From assembly GCF_000691505.1 (NCBI RefSeq), contig NZ_JMIP02000014.1, positions 299,943 to 363,942 of the forward strand: a stretch of DNA of 64,000 nucleotides. Reading direction: 5' to 3'. The translations under genes were made by a program, and so were the position numbers. This stretch comes from Halostagnicola sp. A56 (GTDB lineage Archaea; Halobacteriota; Halobacteria; Halobacteriales; Natrialbaceae). Under the pieces are notes generated by a model. It was not told the origin of the DNA, ran no database searches, and saw only the letters and a list, made by a program, of their open reading frames with translations. This document shows, piece after piece, positions 55,931-64,000 of this stretch. Each line of letters begins with the position of its first letter. Position 1 is the stretch's first letter.

Positions 55931-58000
55931 CTATTCCTCGAGCGCCGTTGCGGTCGCGAGTCGTAAGGCGTGGGGCCAGCCAAGCGGCGTCGCGCTGTCG
56001 GCCGTCCCGTCGTCAAACACCTGTTCGGGGAGGTAGCCGCCAGACCGCCGGAGCGAGCCGTCGGGACCCACCGCTTCGAGGAGGGCCGCCGCTCGGTCGC
56101 CGAAGTTTGCAGCCGCGGCGTGGTCACGATCCGAGAGCAGCGACTCGAGTTCAACCGCCGCGTGGGCACCCCACGCGGTCGTCACGGTCCAGATTTTCGG
56201 CTCGTCCTGCTCGCGAACCCGCCAGGGATCGCCCTCGAACCGGGCGAGCCCCGCGACCGGGCCGTCGGGGTCGCGCGCGAGCCCGTCGATCGTCGTTTCG
56301 TGGTGGGAGACCAGCCGGTCGAGTCGGTCGTCGTCGACGCCGCAGCCCTCGAGTCGGTCGTACTCGGCGTGGGCCGAGGCGAGCGCGAACGTGCTGCCGT
56401 CCAGCCGATCGTCGAGTAGATCGCCGTCGAGTCGGAGCGCGTAGATTCCCCGTTCGGGCACCCAGAGCGTCTCGAGCGCGTCGTAGACCGCGCGGGCGCG
56501 CTCGGCGGCGTCGTCGCTGACGCGCTCGGGGAGGGGCGCACGAGCCAGAGCCGCGTAGGCCTCGAGAAACGTCGCCGCGGTGTGGGTAAAGCGCCCGGTC
56601 ATGTTCTCCCAGGCGTTCTGGACGCGGGTCGGCAGCCCGTCGTCCTCGAAGGAGGCGTCGAGTCCGTCTTTGGCCGCGAGCAGGGACTCGCGGACGTGCT
56701 CGGCGGACGAGTCGACGACCCGGAGGTAGGTCGCGAGGTAGGTCACGACGCTCGCGGTCTGGTCGGCCTGATACTCCGAGGCCCCGGACCCGCGCTCGAG
56801 TCGGCCGTTCGCCCAGCCTGGGGCGAGGCGACCGCTATGGGGCCACACCCGGTGGGGCCAGGTCCCGTCCGACCGCTGGGTGTCGGTGTAAAACCGGGCG
56901 CTGGCCTCGTGCCAGTCCTCGAGGCCGAGTCCGGCCCGGCGGTCGGCCGCGAGCAGGAACCGAGAGATTTCGGCGTCGTCCCGGAACCACGTGTAGCCGT
57001 AGCCGCCCGAGTAGCGGTAGTACGGGTCGAACTCGGGACCCGCGATTCGAGAGCCGCCTGAAGCGCACAACAGCTGGAGGGCTCGGAGGTCTTCGAACGC
57101 ACCCGTCGGGGCGGTCTCGGATCGACGAAGGCGATCGAGTCCCAGCCGCTGCGCCTGGGTTCGACCGGCCTCGAGCAGCGAGTCGCGGGTCGGGTGATCG
57201 AGCGCACCCGCCCGAACCCGATCGAGCGCGTCGGCGCGGTCGCACGCTTCGGCGTCGCTTAACAGCGTCGCGAGCGTCGCGCGTGGGGTCGCCCCCTCGA
57301 GTTCGACCGACGCCAAGATTATCGGACTGAGACGGCCGTCCTCGTAGCGGCCGTCGTCCGAACTGCGGGGAAGCGCTGTCGGCTCCGTCTCGAGCAGTTC
57401 GTCGAACGTCTCCGGCATCTGGCTCGTCACCTCGAAATCGGTCGACGCGGCGAGCAGGTCCCGTTCGCTGTCGTGGTGAACTTCGACGGCCCCGTCGTGG
57501 CGAAGCTGCCCGACCCGTCCGGTCCGTCCCTCGGGTGCGAACCCGAGACAGGCCTGTATCGTCGGCGTTCCGGCGTCGGAGCCGGAGTCCGACGGCGGGT
57601 CCGATCGGTTCCGAGAGTCGCGTTCGGTCTCGTCGATCCCGTCCTCGAGCACGAAGTGAGTGAGGTGGAGTCGGCCAATCGAGAGATCGTACTGTACAAG
57701 TCGTCGCCCGGCGACGCGGTGGACCGTTTCGACCGCCGCGGTCCCCTCGACGTAGCGCTGGTCGCCGTCGTCGAACCAGCGGACGGTCCCGTCGATCTCG
57801 ACGCCGAAGCGCGATCGATCGACGCCGACCAGTCCCGAAAGCGGATAGGAGTAGTCGCCGATCGAACCGTCGGGCGAGACGTGAACGAGGCGATCCTCGA
57901 GGCCGGTGAACAACCCCGTCGTCGACCGACGCTCGCCGGCGAACAGGCGATCGCTCCCCCGAACGCGCTTGAAGTCGTTCAGGGCGGTGTGTACTGTCAT
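55931..58000 (-). CDS. Glycoside hydrolase family 15 protein (glucoamylase-type)
   Basis: The 689-residue protein has an N-terminal beta-sandwich-like half (residues 1-270) and a C-terminal (alpha/alpha)6 domain. It includes GGYGYTWFRDDAEISRFLL near 345, TWPHRVWPHSGRLAPGW, QNAWENMTGRFTHTAATFLE near 465 (general acid Glu in WEN) and GYLPEQVFDDGTADSATPLG near 660 (general base Glu in PEQ). There is no signal peptide, so it acts in the cytoplasm. GH15 enzymes release glucose from malto-oligosaccharides. Together with the adjacent importer and glucose dehydrogenase this suggests use of imported maltodextrin. An AT-rich promoter lies near 58025-58045. Confidence 0.88.
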   Translation of the reverse strand: MTVHTALNDFKRVRGSDRLFAGERRSTTGLFTGLEDRLVHVSPDGSIGDYSYPLSGLVGVDRSRFGVEIDGTVRWFDDGDQRYVEGTAAVETVHRVAGRRLVQYDLSIGRLHLTHFVLEDGIDETERDSRNRSDPPSDSGSDAGTPTIQACLGFAPEGRTGRVGQLRHDGAVEVHHDSERDLLAASTDFEVTSQMPETFDELLETEPTALPRSSDDGRYEDGRLSPIILASVELEGATPRATLATLLSDAEACDRADALDRVRAGALDHPTRDSLLEAGRTQAQRLGLDRLRRSETAPTGAFEDLRALQLLCASGGSRIAGPEFDPYYRYSGGYGYTWFRDDAEISRFLLAADRRAGLGLEDWHEASARFYTDTQRSDGTWPHRVWPHSGRLAPGWANGRLERGSGASEYQADQTASVVTYLATYLRVVDSSAEHVRESLLAAKDGLDASFEDDGLPTRVQNAWENMTGRFTHTAATFLEAYAALARAPLPERVSDDAAERARAVYDALETLWVPERGIYALRLDGDLLDDRLDGSTFALASAHAEYDRLEGCGVDDDRLDRLVSHHETTIDGLARDPDGPVAGLARFEGDPWRVREQDEPKIWTVTTAWGAHAAVELESLLSDRDHAAAANFGDRAAALLEAVGPDGSLRRSGGYLPEQVFDDGTADSATPLGWPHALRLATATALEE

Positions 58001-58204
58001 CGTCTCGCCGGTACGGTCCGCACGAATTAAAGTTTGTTGTAAAATTTATTCTCACTTTTCTCCACGGCGATAGTGGTTCGATAGCCGCGAGTGCGACAGT
58101 GGTGGACGGCAACTCCAAGGATACGCATCGACGCAGCAGCATCGAGACGACCTAGACGAACAGTCTGGAGAAATTAATGAGCGACTGGAAGCGTTGGGGT
58201 ATAA

Positions 58205-59359
58205 ATGACTGATTCAATTGAAGGAAAGACGCTCAATGTGTTAATATTAGCTGAGGACTTTTACCCGAAAGAATCTGGTGGCGCGTTCATCGACTGGAAC
58301 GTCGCCAAACACCTTTCGGAGTGTGGTGAGTCCGTTACCGTCATCACTCCCAGAAACGACGACACGCCGTCGGTTGAACATATCAAAGGCGTCGAAATTC
58401 GTCGACCGTTTCGAAGTCACGGACCGGACACGCACCCCAACTCACCGCTTGGACTCTTCTGGCGGGTGCTGTTTACGATCGCACTCGTACCTTATTTATT
58501 CTACTTTGGTCGACAACGTGATTTCGACGTCATCTACTCGACGAACCATCTCTTTCATTTCCCTGCCGCACTGGTGAGTGCCGTGTTTCGACTCGCTCAC
58601 GTTTCGTTCGTCGGGTACTCACCGAGCATTCGACCGAACGCTTCGATTACGGACCCGCTCGTCATTATAGAGCGACTTAATTTTTGCTTCTTCATGGGTG
58701 ATATAGCACTTTGTCAAACCCCAGCAGTCTCAGCACTCCTCTATAGACTATCGAATGCGGAAGTGAACCGAGTGGATGGTATTGTCGACTCGACTGCGGT
58801 CCATACGGCGGTAGAATCTGAGCTGGGTCGAGAATCACCTCTGTCGAGGAAGGGAGACATCGAGTTGGTATTTGTCGGCCGGCTCGTCGAGATCAAAGAT
58901 CCTACTAGCGTTATTGAATTGGTCGATAGCCTCCCATCGAAGTATTCGCTAACCATTGTCGGAGATGGACCTCACCAGTCACGCGTCGAAGCTGCAATGC
59001 AGGAAGTCGGTGTTTGTGACCGAGTCCAAATAGCTGGGCGTCTTCCTCACAAAGAGACACTTCGCGTAATCTACGAGTCCGATCTCCTTCTCCTCTCGTC
59101 GAAAACGGAGTCGTACGGGGCCGTCGTCTTCGAAGCCCTTTCGCTCAACACGCCGGTCCTCGCGACGCCGGTCGGCGTCCTGCCGACGATCGACCACCCG
59201 CTTCTCACGACAGCCGAGCTCTCGACGTTCGAAAACGTCCTGCCAACGATCGATCTCGAGACCAACGACGGGATCGACGAGGAGACACTCAATCGGTTCT
59301 CCGTGGATCGTTTTACACAGGATGTTCGATCACACTTGATTTCGACAGTGGAACGGTGA
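58205..59359 (+). CDS. Glycosyltransferase family 4 protein
   Basis: The 384-residue GT-B enzyme has an N-terminal acceptor domain (LAEDFYPKESGGAFIDWNVA) and a membrane-associated stretch (FWRVLFTIALVPYLFYF). The nucleotide-sugar domain has LVFVGRLVEIKDPTSVIELV near residue 215, IVGDGPHQSRVE, VQIAGRLPHKETL and TESYGAVVFEALSLNTPVLA with the E-x7-E pair. Parts of this gene are clearly more AT-rich than the locus to its left, hinting at horizontal transfer. A TATA-like AAATTAAT sits at 58171-58178. It probably builds a surface glycan. Confidence 0.85.
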   Translation: MTDSIEGKTLNVLILAEDFYPKESGGAFIDWNVAKHLSECGESVTVITPRNDDTPSVEHIKGVEIRRPFRSHGPDTHPNSPLGLFWRVLFTIALVPYLFYFGRQRDFDVIYSTNHLFHFPAALVSAVFRLAHVSFVGYSPSIRPNASITDPLVIIERLNFCFFMGDIALCQTPAVSALLYRLSNAEVNRVDGIVDSTAVHTAVESELGRESPLSRKGDIELVFVGRLVEIKDPTSVIELVDSLPSKYSLTIVGDGPHQSRVEAAMQEVGVCDRVQIAGRLPHKETLRVIYESDLLLLSSKTESYGAVVFEALSLNTPVLATPVGVLPTIDHPLLTTAELSTFENVLPTIDLETNDGIDEETLNRFSVDRFTQDVRSHLISTVER

Positions 59360-59394
59360 AGACGCTCGAATAAGTAGGTTTGGCCAGTTGGGGA

Positions 59395-60348
59395 TCAGTC
59401 GGCAGTAGAGCGAACAGTTCGATTTAGCTCACTCATGGTCCTAATTGTAACGCCGCTCTCGTCTCGAACTCTCGCAACATTGTCGAGAAAACCCTCTATC
59501 TGTGGCCACTGGTCGCCGTTGGCGGTCTCCCAAAGATGAGACCAGAAGTGTGCGTACGAATCACGTTCTATCGCTGTCGATAGCGTTTCGTTCAAGTTTC
59601 GCCGGTGCAGCCACTGGCGAACAGCAACCGGGATCGACTTGAATACAGTATGAGGCTCTTGCTGGCCGGCTCGAAGAAACGGTGCCGTGAGTGAGGGGTA
59701 TCGCGTGCCGTACGTTTCAACGGTCTCCTCGACTAATCTTGGGGGAGTAATCGGTTGTGATCCAGTGAGGATATCTATGGCGAGCTGGAAGCGATTCGAT
59801 GCCTCGGACGTATTTGGCCCTCGCGACCGAGGTGATCGAACAATTTCGATCCCGTACTCCTGCAAAATATCTCGCGGCGGTGGGCTATGACGTGGTGGAA
59901 CGATCGAAACGGGACGCTCCAGCCCGTACGTTTCATGCGTATCGAACACGGTATCGAACTCCCAGCGTAACGTCTCGTGTGACACATCCGCGCATTCGAC
60001 GTGTGAAAAGGTGTGCGTGCAGATCTCGTGATCGATGTCGGCCGATTCGATTCGATCGATCAGATCCGGTGCGTAAAATTCGGGATCCTCTTCGGGTCCT
60101 GTCTTCGGGATCGGGTCGAACCAGCCTGGTTCGTGACCGCCATCATAGTTGGCGAGCGGTTCGTCTCGTAGAAGGTGACCGACGACGTTGAACGTGATCG
60201 GGATCTCGAGTTCGTCACAGAGATCGAGCAGGCGTTCGAGAGCCTGAGTTTCTTTCTTGCGGTCCGAACTCAGAGCGTCTAGCTTCCCGTAGTGAACGAG
60301 TCCCCACCCGAGTTCGAGTTCCATACTAAATGTAACCGTAGCAGACAC
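59395..60348 (-). CDS. Polysaccharide deacetylase family protein
   Basis: The 317-residue protein opens with SATVTFSMELELGWGLVHYG, the first strand of a NodB-type deacetylase, where the usual TFDxE appears as FSMELE. Later parts are IPITFNVVGHLL, HEICTHTFSHVEC (metal His-x-x-x-His equivalent) and PRHSPPPRDILQEYGIEIV. It would remove an N- or O-acyl group from a glycan; with the adjacent glycosyltransferase it fits a surface-polysaccharide locus. I take the GTG at 60348 as start, because beginning at the first ATG (60324) would delete the first strand. Confidence 0.8.
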   Translation of the reverse strand: MSATVTFSMELELGWGLVHYGKLDALSSDRKKETQALERLLDLCDELEIPITFNVVGHLLRDEPLANYDGGHEPGWFDPIPKTGPEEDPEFYAPDLIDRIESADIDHEICTHTFSHVECADVSHETLRWEFDTVFDTHETYGLERPVSIVPPRHSPPPRDILQEYGIEIVRSPRSRGPNTSEASNRFQLAIDILTGSQPITPPRLVEETVETYGTRYPSLTAPFLRAGQQEPHTVFKSIPVAVRQWLHRRNLNETLSTAIERDSYAHFWSHLWETANGDQWPQIEGFLDNVARVRDESGVTIRTMSELNRTVRSTAD

Positions 60349-60494
60349 GGATAACCGTTGATTGTCGATAAATAATTATGTTTCTATATTCTCACTGTCT
60401 ATGACAGGTGACGCGAAGAGATATCGATATCGAACTTTGAAAGATGGAATCGCTAACACAACGCTATTTAGGCCCGTGTCGAAAGTGACGAGTG

Positions 60495-61169
60495 ATGACC
60501 ACTCCGCAGACGGTCGTTCTCGGCCTCGATGGTGCACACTTCGAGCTCATCCAACCCTGGATCGACGACGGGAAACTTCCGAACATCCAGATGGCTATCG
60601 AGTCAGGAGTGTCCTCGGATCTTCACTCCGTTCTCCCGCCGGTCACGTCCCCGAACTGGAAAGCGTACGCAACCGGGAAAAATCCGGGGAAACTGGGCAT
60701 CTTCTGGTGGGAGAACGTCGATGTCGAGAACGAGCGCGTTCACTACCCGACCGACCGGAAGAACGCCCACACCGAGTACTGGGAACTTATCGGTGAGAGC
60801 AAGCCCGTGGGGGTTCTCGGCGTTCCGACGACCCACCCGCCGAGACCGGTCAACGGATTTCTTGTCTCCGGTGCACCCGACAGCCCTGATACCGGCTACA
60901 CCCACCCGCAATCGCTCGAAGACAAACTGGAAGCGGACTACGACTATTCGGTCACGAAACGTAATCGACTCTCCGTGAATAGAGATGAGGCGATCGAGGA
61001 GATTCTCGATCTCATCGATTCGCGGTTTACTGTCGGGAAAGACCTGGCTGAAGAACACGGTGTCTCCTTAGAACCCTCTCATGCGAACGAAAACACACGT
61101 ATATGCGCATTCAGAATCTTTGAGATGAGTATTTGCAAATCTAAATGTTCGCATATGCAAAGATATTAA
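60495..61169 (+). pseudogene. Alkaline phosphatase superfamily phosphodiesterase, 3'-truncated
   Basis: The first about 190 residues match the N-terminal half of type I phosphodiesterase/nucleotide pyrophosphatase-like proteins. VVLGLDGAHFELIQPWIDDG holds the metal Asp, SDLHSVLPPVTSPNWKAYAT holds the nucleophile region (Thr/Ser in PPVTSPNW), and later GVLGVPTTHPPRPVNGFLVS and GKDLAEEHGVSL. Family members run to about 500 residues and carry further metal ligands in the second half. Here the frame leaves the family near 61068 and ends in about 35 unrelated AT-rich codons. The start at 60495 is an ATG; a GTG lies one codon earlier. Confidence 0.75.
61081..61154. repeat. Inverted repeat at the broken end of the phosphodiesterase gene
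   Basis: ATGCGAAC at 61081-61088 and GTTCGCAT at 61147-61154 are exact inverted copies flanking 58 AT-rich bases. The right copy runs into the palindrome GCATATGC (61151-61158). The position coincides with the loss of homology in the phosphodiesterase, so it may be the end of a decayed mobile element. Confidence 0.45.
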
Positions 61170-61295
61170 GTGAGATAGCACGGAGGTAGTGATGCGGAAG
61201 CTACAGTTTGGACTCGAGCCGAGATAATCGCTCGAGAAGTGGATCGGTGTTTGGCCACCGATCCATGGTAGCTCCCGTAAGGTAGTACGGAAGCC

Positions 61296-61856
61296 ATGTA
61301 CGACGACGACTCATCGGGACTTGAAAGCCCCGACAGACCTAACGCATCGAACGAAATTGCGGACACTCGAGGCACTTCATCGACCATCCGCGACCGCCTC
61401 GAGCGAATCGACGCGCAGGCCGAACGCCTGCTCGCGAGCCTCGAGGGCGAGCGCGCCCGCGCGGTGAGACGACACGTCCGCGAGATCCGGGCGGAAGCCC
61501 GGTTGGCGAAGCAACTCCTCCGCGACCCGGACTCGGAGAGTCCCGAGCCACCGGACGAGCGAGCCTCGAACGAGAATATCCCCTCCTCGAGCGACCGATT
61601 CGATACCGACGTGCCGATGCTTGTCGAGCGCGGGGGTGGCGTCACCACCGTCTGTGGCCCCGATCCGGTCGCCTACCAGCGCTGGAGCGAGCACGACGAA
61701 GCCGCCGAAAATCGCGAGCGAGCAGGTGACGACCGACTCGAACGGTCCGCTGACGAGCAGCCTGAACGAACCGACGACGAAACAGACCGAACCGCTAACG
61801 ACCGACTCGAACGAACCACCGGTGTCGAATCCGAGCGAACCGGCGGCGGCGAGTAG
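61296..61856 (+). CDS. Acidic low-complexity protein, unknown function
   Basis: The 186-residue product has a helical middle part (about residues 30-75, IRDRLERIDAQAERLLASLE then RRHVREIRAEARLAKQLL) likely to be coiled coil. A short patch of ordered sequence follows, MLVERGGGVTTVCGPDPVAY near residue 105. The C-terminal tail is a degenerate repeat of the form DDRLERSADEQPERTDDETD. Its 3' end nearly meets the pdhA stop. No family recognised. Confidence 0.55.
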   Translation: MYDDDSSGLESPDRPNASNEIADTRGTSSTIRDRLERIDAQAERLLASLEGERARAVRRHVREIRAEARLAKQLLRDPDSESPEPPDERASNENIPSSSDRFDTDVPMLVERGGGVTTVCGPDPVAYQRWSEHDEAAENRERAGDDRLERSADEQPERTDDETDRTANDRLERTTGVESERTGGGE

Positions 61857-61867
61857 CCCGCCGACCC

Positions 61868-63022
61868 CTACTCGTCCTCGAGCAACGCGTCGTCGCCGTG
61901 GGTCGAGCGCAGCGACTCGAGATGGGCCCGTTGGTCCTCGAGTCGCTCCGTCGGCTCCGCGTAGGTATACTCGAACAGCTCCCGCGGATCGGGTTCGTAC
62001 TCCGAGGCCCGCTCGAGCAGGTCCTCGAGGGTCGCTTCGATCTCCGACTCGACGGCTTCGATGTGGCCGTTGTCGATGAGACCCCGATTCCGGAGGTAGA
62101 GTTCGAACCGGTCGATGGGGTCGCGCTCGCGCCACTCTTTGACCTCCTCGTCGTCCCGGTAAACGCTCGGGTCGTCGGCAGTAGTGTGGGCCCCGAAGCG
62201 GTACTGGACCGCCTCGATCAGTGTGGGTCGCAACCGATCGCTCGCCGCCGAATCTGCGGCGTCGCCATCCCCGGACGCTTCGTCGGGCGAGTCGAGCGCT
62301 TTCTCTCGAGCGGCCTTCGTGACGACGTAGGTCGCGAGCGGGTCCATCCCGTCGACCTGCACGCCGTCGAATCCGTAGGCGTCTGCCTTCTGGGCGATAG
62401 TGGCGCTCGCGGTCTGGCGCTCGCGGGGGACCGAGATCGCCCACTGGTTGTTGTTACAGAAAAAGACCGTCGGGGTGTCGAAGACCCCTGCGAAGTTCAT
62501 CGCCTCGTGGAAGTCGCCCTCGGACGTCGACCCGTCGCCGAAGTGGACGACGCCGACGCGCTCGTCGCCCCGGAGTTTGGCCGCCCACGACCAGCCGACC
62601 GCGTGGGGGATGTGCCCGGCGATCGAGATGTTCAGCGGGAAGACGTTCACGTCCGCCAGCGCGGCGTTGCCGTCCTCGTTGCCCATCCAGTACAGCAGGT
62701 ACTCCCAGGGGAGGTCTCTCGAGACGACCGCCCCGTGCTCGCGGTACTGAAAGGAGAGCATGTCTTCGTCCGAGAGCGCGTACGTCGATCCGATCTGGGA
62801 GCCCTCCTGACCCGCGAGCGAGGCGTAGGTCCCGAGTCGACCCTGGCGCTGGAGGCTGATCATCCGCTCGTCGAACCGCCGGCAGAACTTCATGTCCCGG
62901 TACATCGCGTGCAGCGTCGACTCCTCTATGTCCGGCAGGAGGTCGGGGGCGACGACCTCGCCCATCGGATCGAGGATCTGCACGCGGTCGTCGGGAGCCC
63001 GGTCGAGTACGTCGCGTGACAT
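61868..63022 (-). CDS. 2-oxoacid dehydrogenase E1 component, alpha subunit (pyruvate dehydrogenase-like)
   Basis: The 384-residue protein contains RRFDERMISLQRQGRLGTYA, GQEGSQIGSTYALSDEDML, and the thiamine-diphosphate motif from GDGSTSEGDFHEAMNFAG to FFCNNNQWAISVPR near residues 165-195. It ends with RFGAHTTADDPSVYR and a long helical tail. It would decarboxylate pyruvate or a branched-chain 2-oxoacid. In haloarchaea the alpha gene usually leads an operon with E1-beta, E2 and E3, but here the next gene is convergent and unrelated. A TATA-like TTTTAAGG (complement near 63050-63057) lies about 30 bases upstream. Confidence 0.88.
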   Translation of the reverse strand: MSRDVLDRAPDDRVQILDPMGEVVAPDLLPDIEESTLHAMYRDMKFCRRFDERMISLQRQGRLGTYASLAGQEGSQIGSTYALSDEDMLSFQYREHGAVVSRDLPWEYLLYWMGNEDGNAALADVNVFPLNISIAGHIPHAVGWSWAAKLRGDERVGVVHFGDGSTSEGDFHEAMNFAGVFDTPTVFFCNNNQWAISVPRERQTASATIAQKADAYGFDGVQVDGMDPLATYVVTKAAREKALDSPDEASGDGDAADSAASDRLRPTLIEAVQYRFGAHTTADDPSVYRDDEEVKEWRERDPIDRFELYLRNRGLIDNGHIEAVESEIEATLEDLLERASEYEPDPRELFEYTYAEPTERLEDQRAHLESLRSTHGDDALLEDE

Positions 63023-63103
63023 CGGATACTCCCACGGAGGGAGGCGATCACCTTAAAATCGAGTGCACGAGCGTGACCGTCGCCGTCTCGAACAGGTTCG
63101 CTC

Positions 63104-63215
63104 GAACGCGCTGGGCCGGAAGGCGTCGGATCTGAAGACGGTGGCCAGAACGCATCGGTTTGAACGCGCTGGCCAGAACGCATCGTCCCGAACGCGCTGG
63201 GCTCGAACGCGCTGG
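63104..63215 (+). repeat. Short tandem repeats between pdhA-like and VOC genes
   Basis: Two 28-base units, 63145-63172 and 63173-63200, each start CCAGAACGCATCG and end GAACGCGCTGG, and differ at four central bases. GAACGCGCTGG also occurs at 63104-63114 and 63205-63215, giving four copies in all. The array sits in the divergent promoter region and is GC-rich, unlike a typical promoter. Confidence 0.75.
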
Positions 63216-63273
63216 CCCGGACTGCCGTTTGGGCCACAGGTATACGGATGGCAGCCCTAGGCCGAACTGAACA

Positions 63274-63885
63274 ATGACCGACGAACCAGAAATCACCGCG
63301 ACGCCGCCGGACAGCCCGATAAGCGTCACCGGCACCGACCACATCACGCTCATCGGCAGCAACGAGGAGGACACCATCGAGTACTACCGGGACCTGCTGG
63401 GTATGCCGCTTGTGCTCAGACAGCCGAACCTCGACGATCCGAACTCCACGCACCTCTTTTTCGATACGGGCGACGGCCGGATCATCACCTTCTTCGTGAC
63501 CGACGACCGCCAGTCGGACCACCGCCCGCTGCGCAATCAGGTCGGCTCGGTTCATCACCTCTCGTTTTCGATCGACGCCGAGGAGTTCGTCGAGATCCGC
63601 GACGCCCTAGAGGAGTCCCGATACGGCTACAACGAGTTCGATCGGGGCATCTTCCACTCGCTGTATACCCGCGATCACAACGGCCTCACCATCGAACTCT
63701 CGGCGGACAAGTACGAGATCCCGGACGACCGCCGCGGCGAGGTGCTCGCGACGACCCAGCGAATCCGCGAGGAAGACGGCTCGGAGTTCGCCGAAGACAG
63801 GCATCTCGCCGCCGCGCTCGAGGAACTGGGCCTCGACGCCGAGCCCGCGGACCTGCCGGACGCGCCGACGGGCGCGGGGATCTGA
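63274..63885 (+). CDS. VOC family (glyoxalase/dioxygenase-like) protein
   Basis: The 203-residue protein has a vicinal-oxygen-chelate pattern: GTDHITLIGSNEEDTIEYYR with the first metal His, LVLRQPNLDDPNSTHLFF, then VGSVHHLSFSIDAEEFVEI with a second His, and FHSLYTRDHNGLTIELSADK with the terminal Glu. These suit a metal-dependent glyoxalase or ring-cleaving dioxygenase. The reaction is not assigned. The C-terminal about 50 residues form an acidic helical extension beyond the core fold. Confidence 0.82.
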   Translation: MTDEPEITATPPDSPISVTGTDHITLIGSNEEDTIEYYRDLLGMPLVLRQPNLDDPNSTHLFFDTGDGRIITFFVTDDRQSDHRPLRNQVGSVHHLSFSIDAEEFVEIRDALEESRYGYNEFDRGIFHSLYTRDHNGLTIELSADKYEIPDDRRGEVLATTQRIREEDGSEFAEDRHLAAALEELGLDAEPADLPDAPTGAGI

Positions 63886-64000
63886 GCCCGCGTCTTGGCA
63901 CGCAGCGCCGCTCACCTTGGTCGGTTCGGAAGCACCGCCCGCGAGGAGACAATTATCCACGGGGTTGAAGTTTTATTGCCGCGGGGCCGAATAGTCGGCT
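63886..64000. other. Right-edge intergenic sequence
   Basis: No gene is visible in the last 115 bases. An AT-rich stretch, GAAGTTTTATTG near 63966-63977, looks like a TATA box for a plus-strand transcript that would begin at about 64000, just outside the window. Confidence 0.4.

Overview
The window is haloarchaeal chromosome. Coding sequence is GC-rich and the proteins are very acidic (runs of D and E). tRNA genes carry no encoded CCA. Many genes have a TATA-like box about 25-30 bases before the ATG, i.e. leaderless transcripts. Typical haloarchaeal families occur throughout: HalOD1, HTH_10 'Bat' regulators, a PGF-CTERM-like surface protein, RPA with its associated protein, a tandem histone and RaSEA. 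The gene order rpa2 - histone - histone deacetylase, and an intron-containing tRNA-Asn, fit Halobacteria of the Natrialbales type. I cannot fix the genus.

Layout. 1-7 kb: geranylgeranyl reductase family (cut by the window edge), a PAC2 protein, an RNA m5C methyltransferase coupled to a small PUA-like protein, an acyl-CoA synthetase with a replaced C-terminus, and an MBL hydrolase. 7-13 kb: an information-processing block with tRNA-Arg, rpa2, histone, HDAC, CCA-adding enzyme, tRNA-Asn with intron and the RNase P RNA (antisense to a large spurious reading frame). 13-19 kb: AMMECR1, nicotinate phosphoribosyltransferase, a zincin-like surface protein, a nicotinamidase-like hydrolase, a CDF transporter and an NAD synthetase gene that has lost its catalytic core. 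19-27.5 kb: enoyl-CoA hydratase, tRNA-Thr, OsmC, small membrane and Fe-S proteins, an MFS transporter, rpa3-rpap3 and DUF5814. 27.7-37 kb: a 1,723-residue GLUG-repeat surface protein next to a REC-PAS-GAF-HTH_10 regulator, a histidine kinase and a 5'-truncated regulator. 37.7-48.4 kb: an amidase, zinc-ribbon miniproteins, purS-purQ, RaSEA, a LOV-domain Bat regulator and an Lrp/RCK_C regulator with an apparent frameshift. 48.5-58 kb: a sugar locus. 58-64 kb: a glycosyltransferase, a polysaccharide deacetylase and a truncated phosphodiesterase, then an isolated E1-alpha subunit and a VOC protein.

How genes work together. The clearest functional unit is 48.5-58 kb. An ABC importer (binding lipoprotein, two permeases, ATPase) would bring in malto-oligosaccharides. 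A cytoplasmic GH15 glucoamylase would release glucose. Glucose dehydrogenase and gluconate dehydratase would convert it to 2-keto-3-deoxygluconate (semi-phosphorylative Entner-Doudoroff). A perfect TACT-N7-GAGTA box, the motif known for haloarchaeal TrmB, lies just before the dehydratase gene. A second theme is single-stranded DNA and chromatin handling (rpa2-histone-HDAC and rpa3-rpap3). A third is NAD salvage (nicotinamidase, NaPRTase, broken nadE).

The window also carries several signs of gene decay or rearrangement: two truncated enzymes whose 3' ends run into AT-rich sequence, a 5'-truncated regulator, an in-frame deletion in nadE, a likely 1-base frameshift, and a 16-base repeat of a tRNA 3' end. 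I found no CRISPR array, no complete insertion sequence, and no obvious new multi-gene system. The most novel leads are the leaderless upstream ORFs, the tRNA-linked hairpin element, the structured intergenic region near 40.05 kb and the giant GLUG protein beside its regulators.
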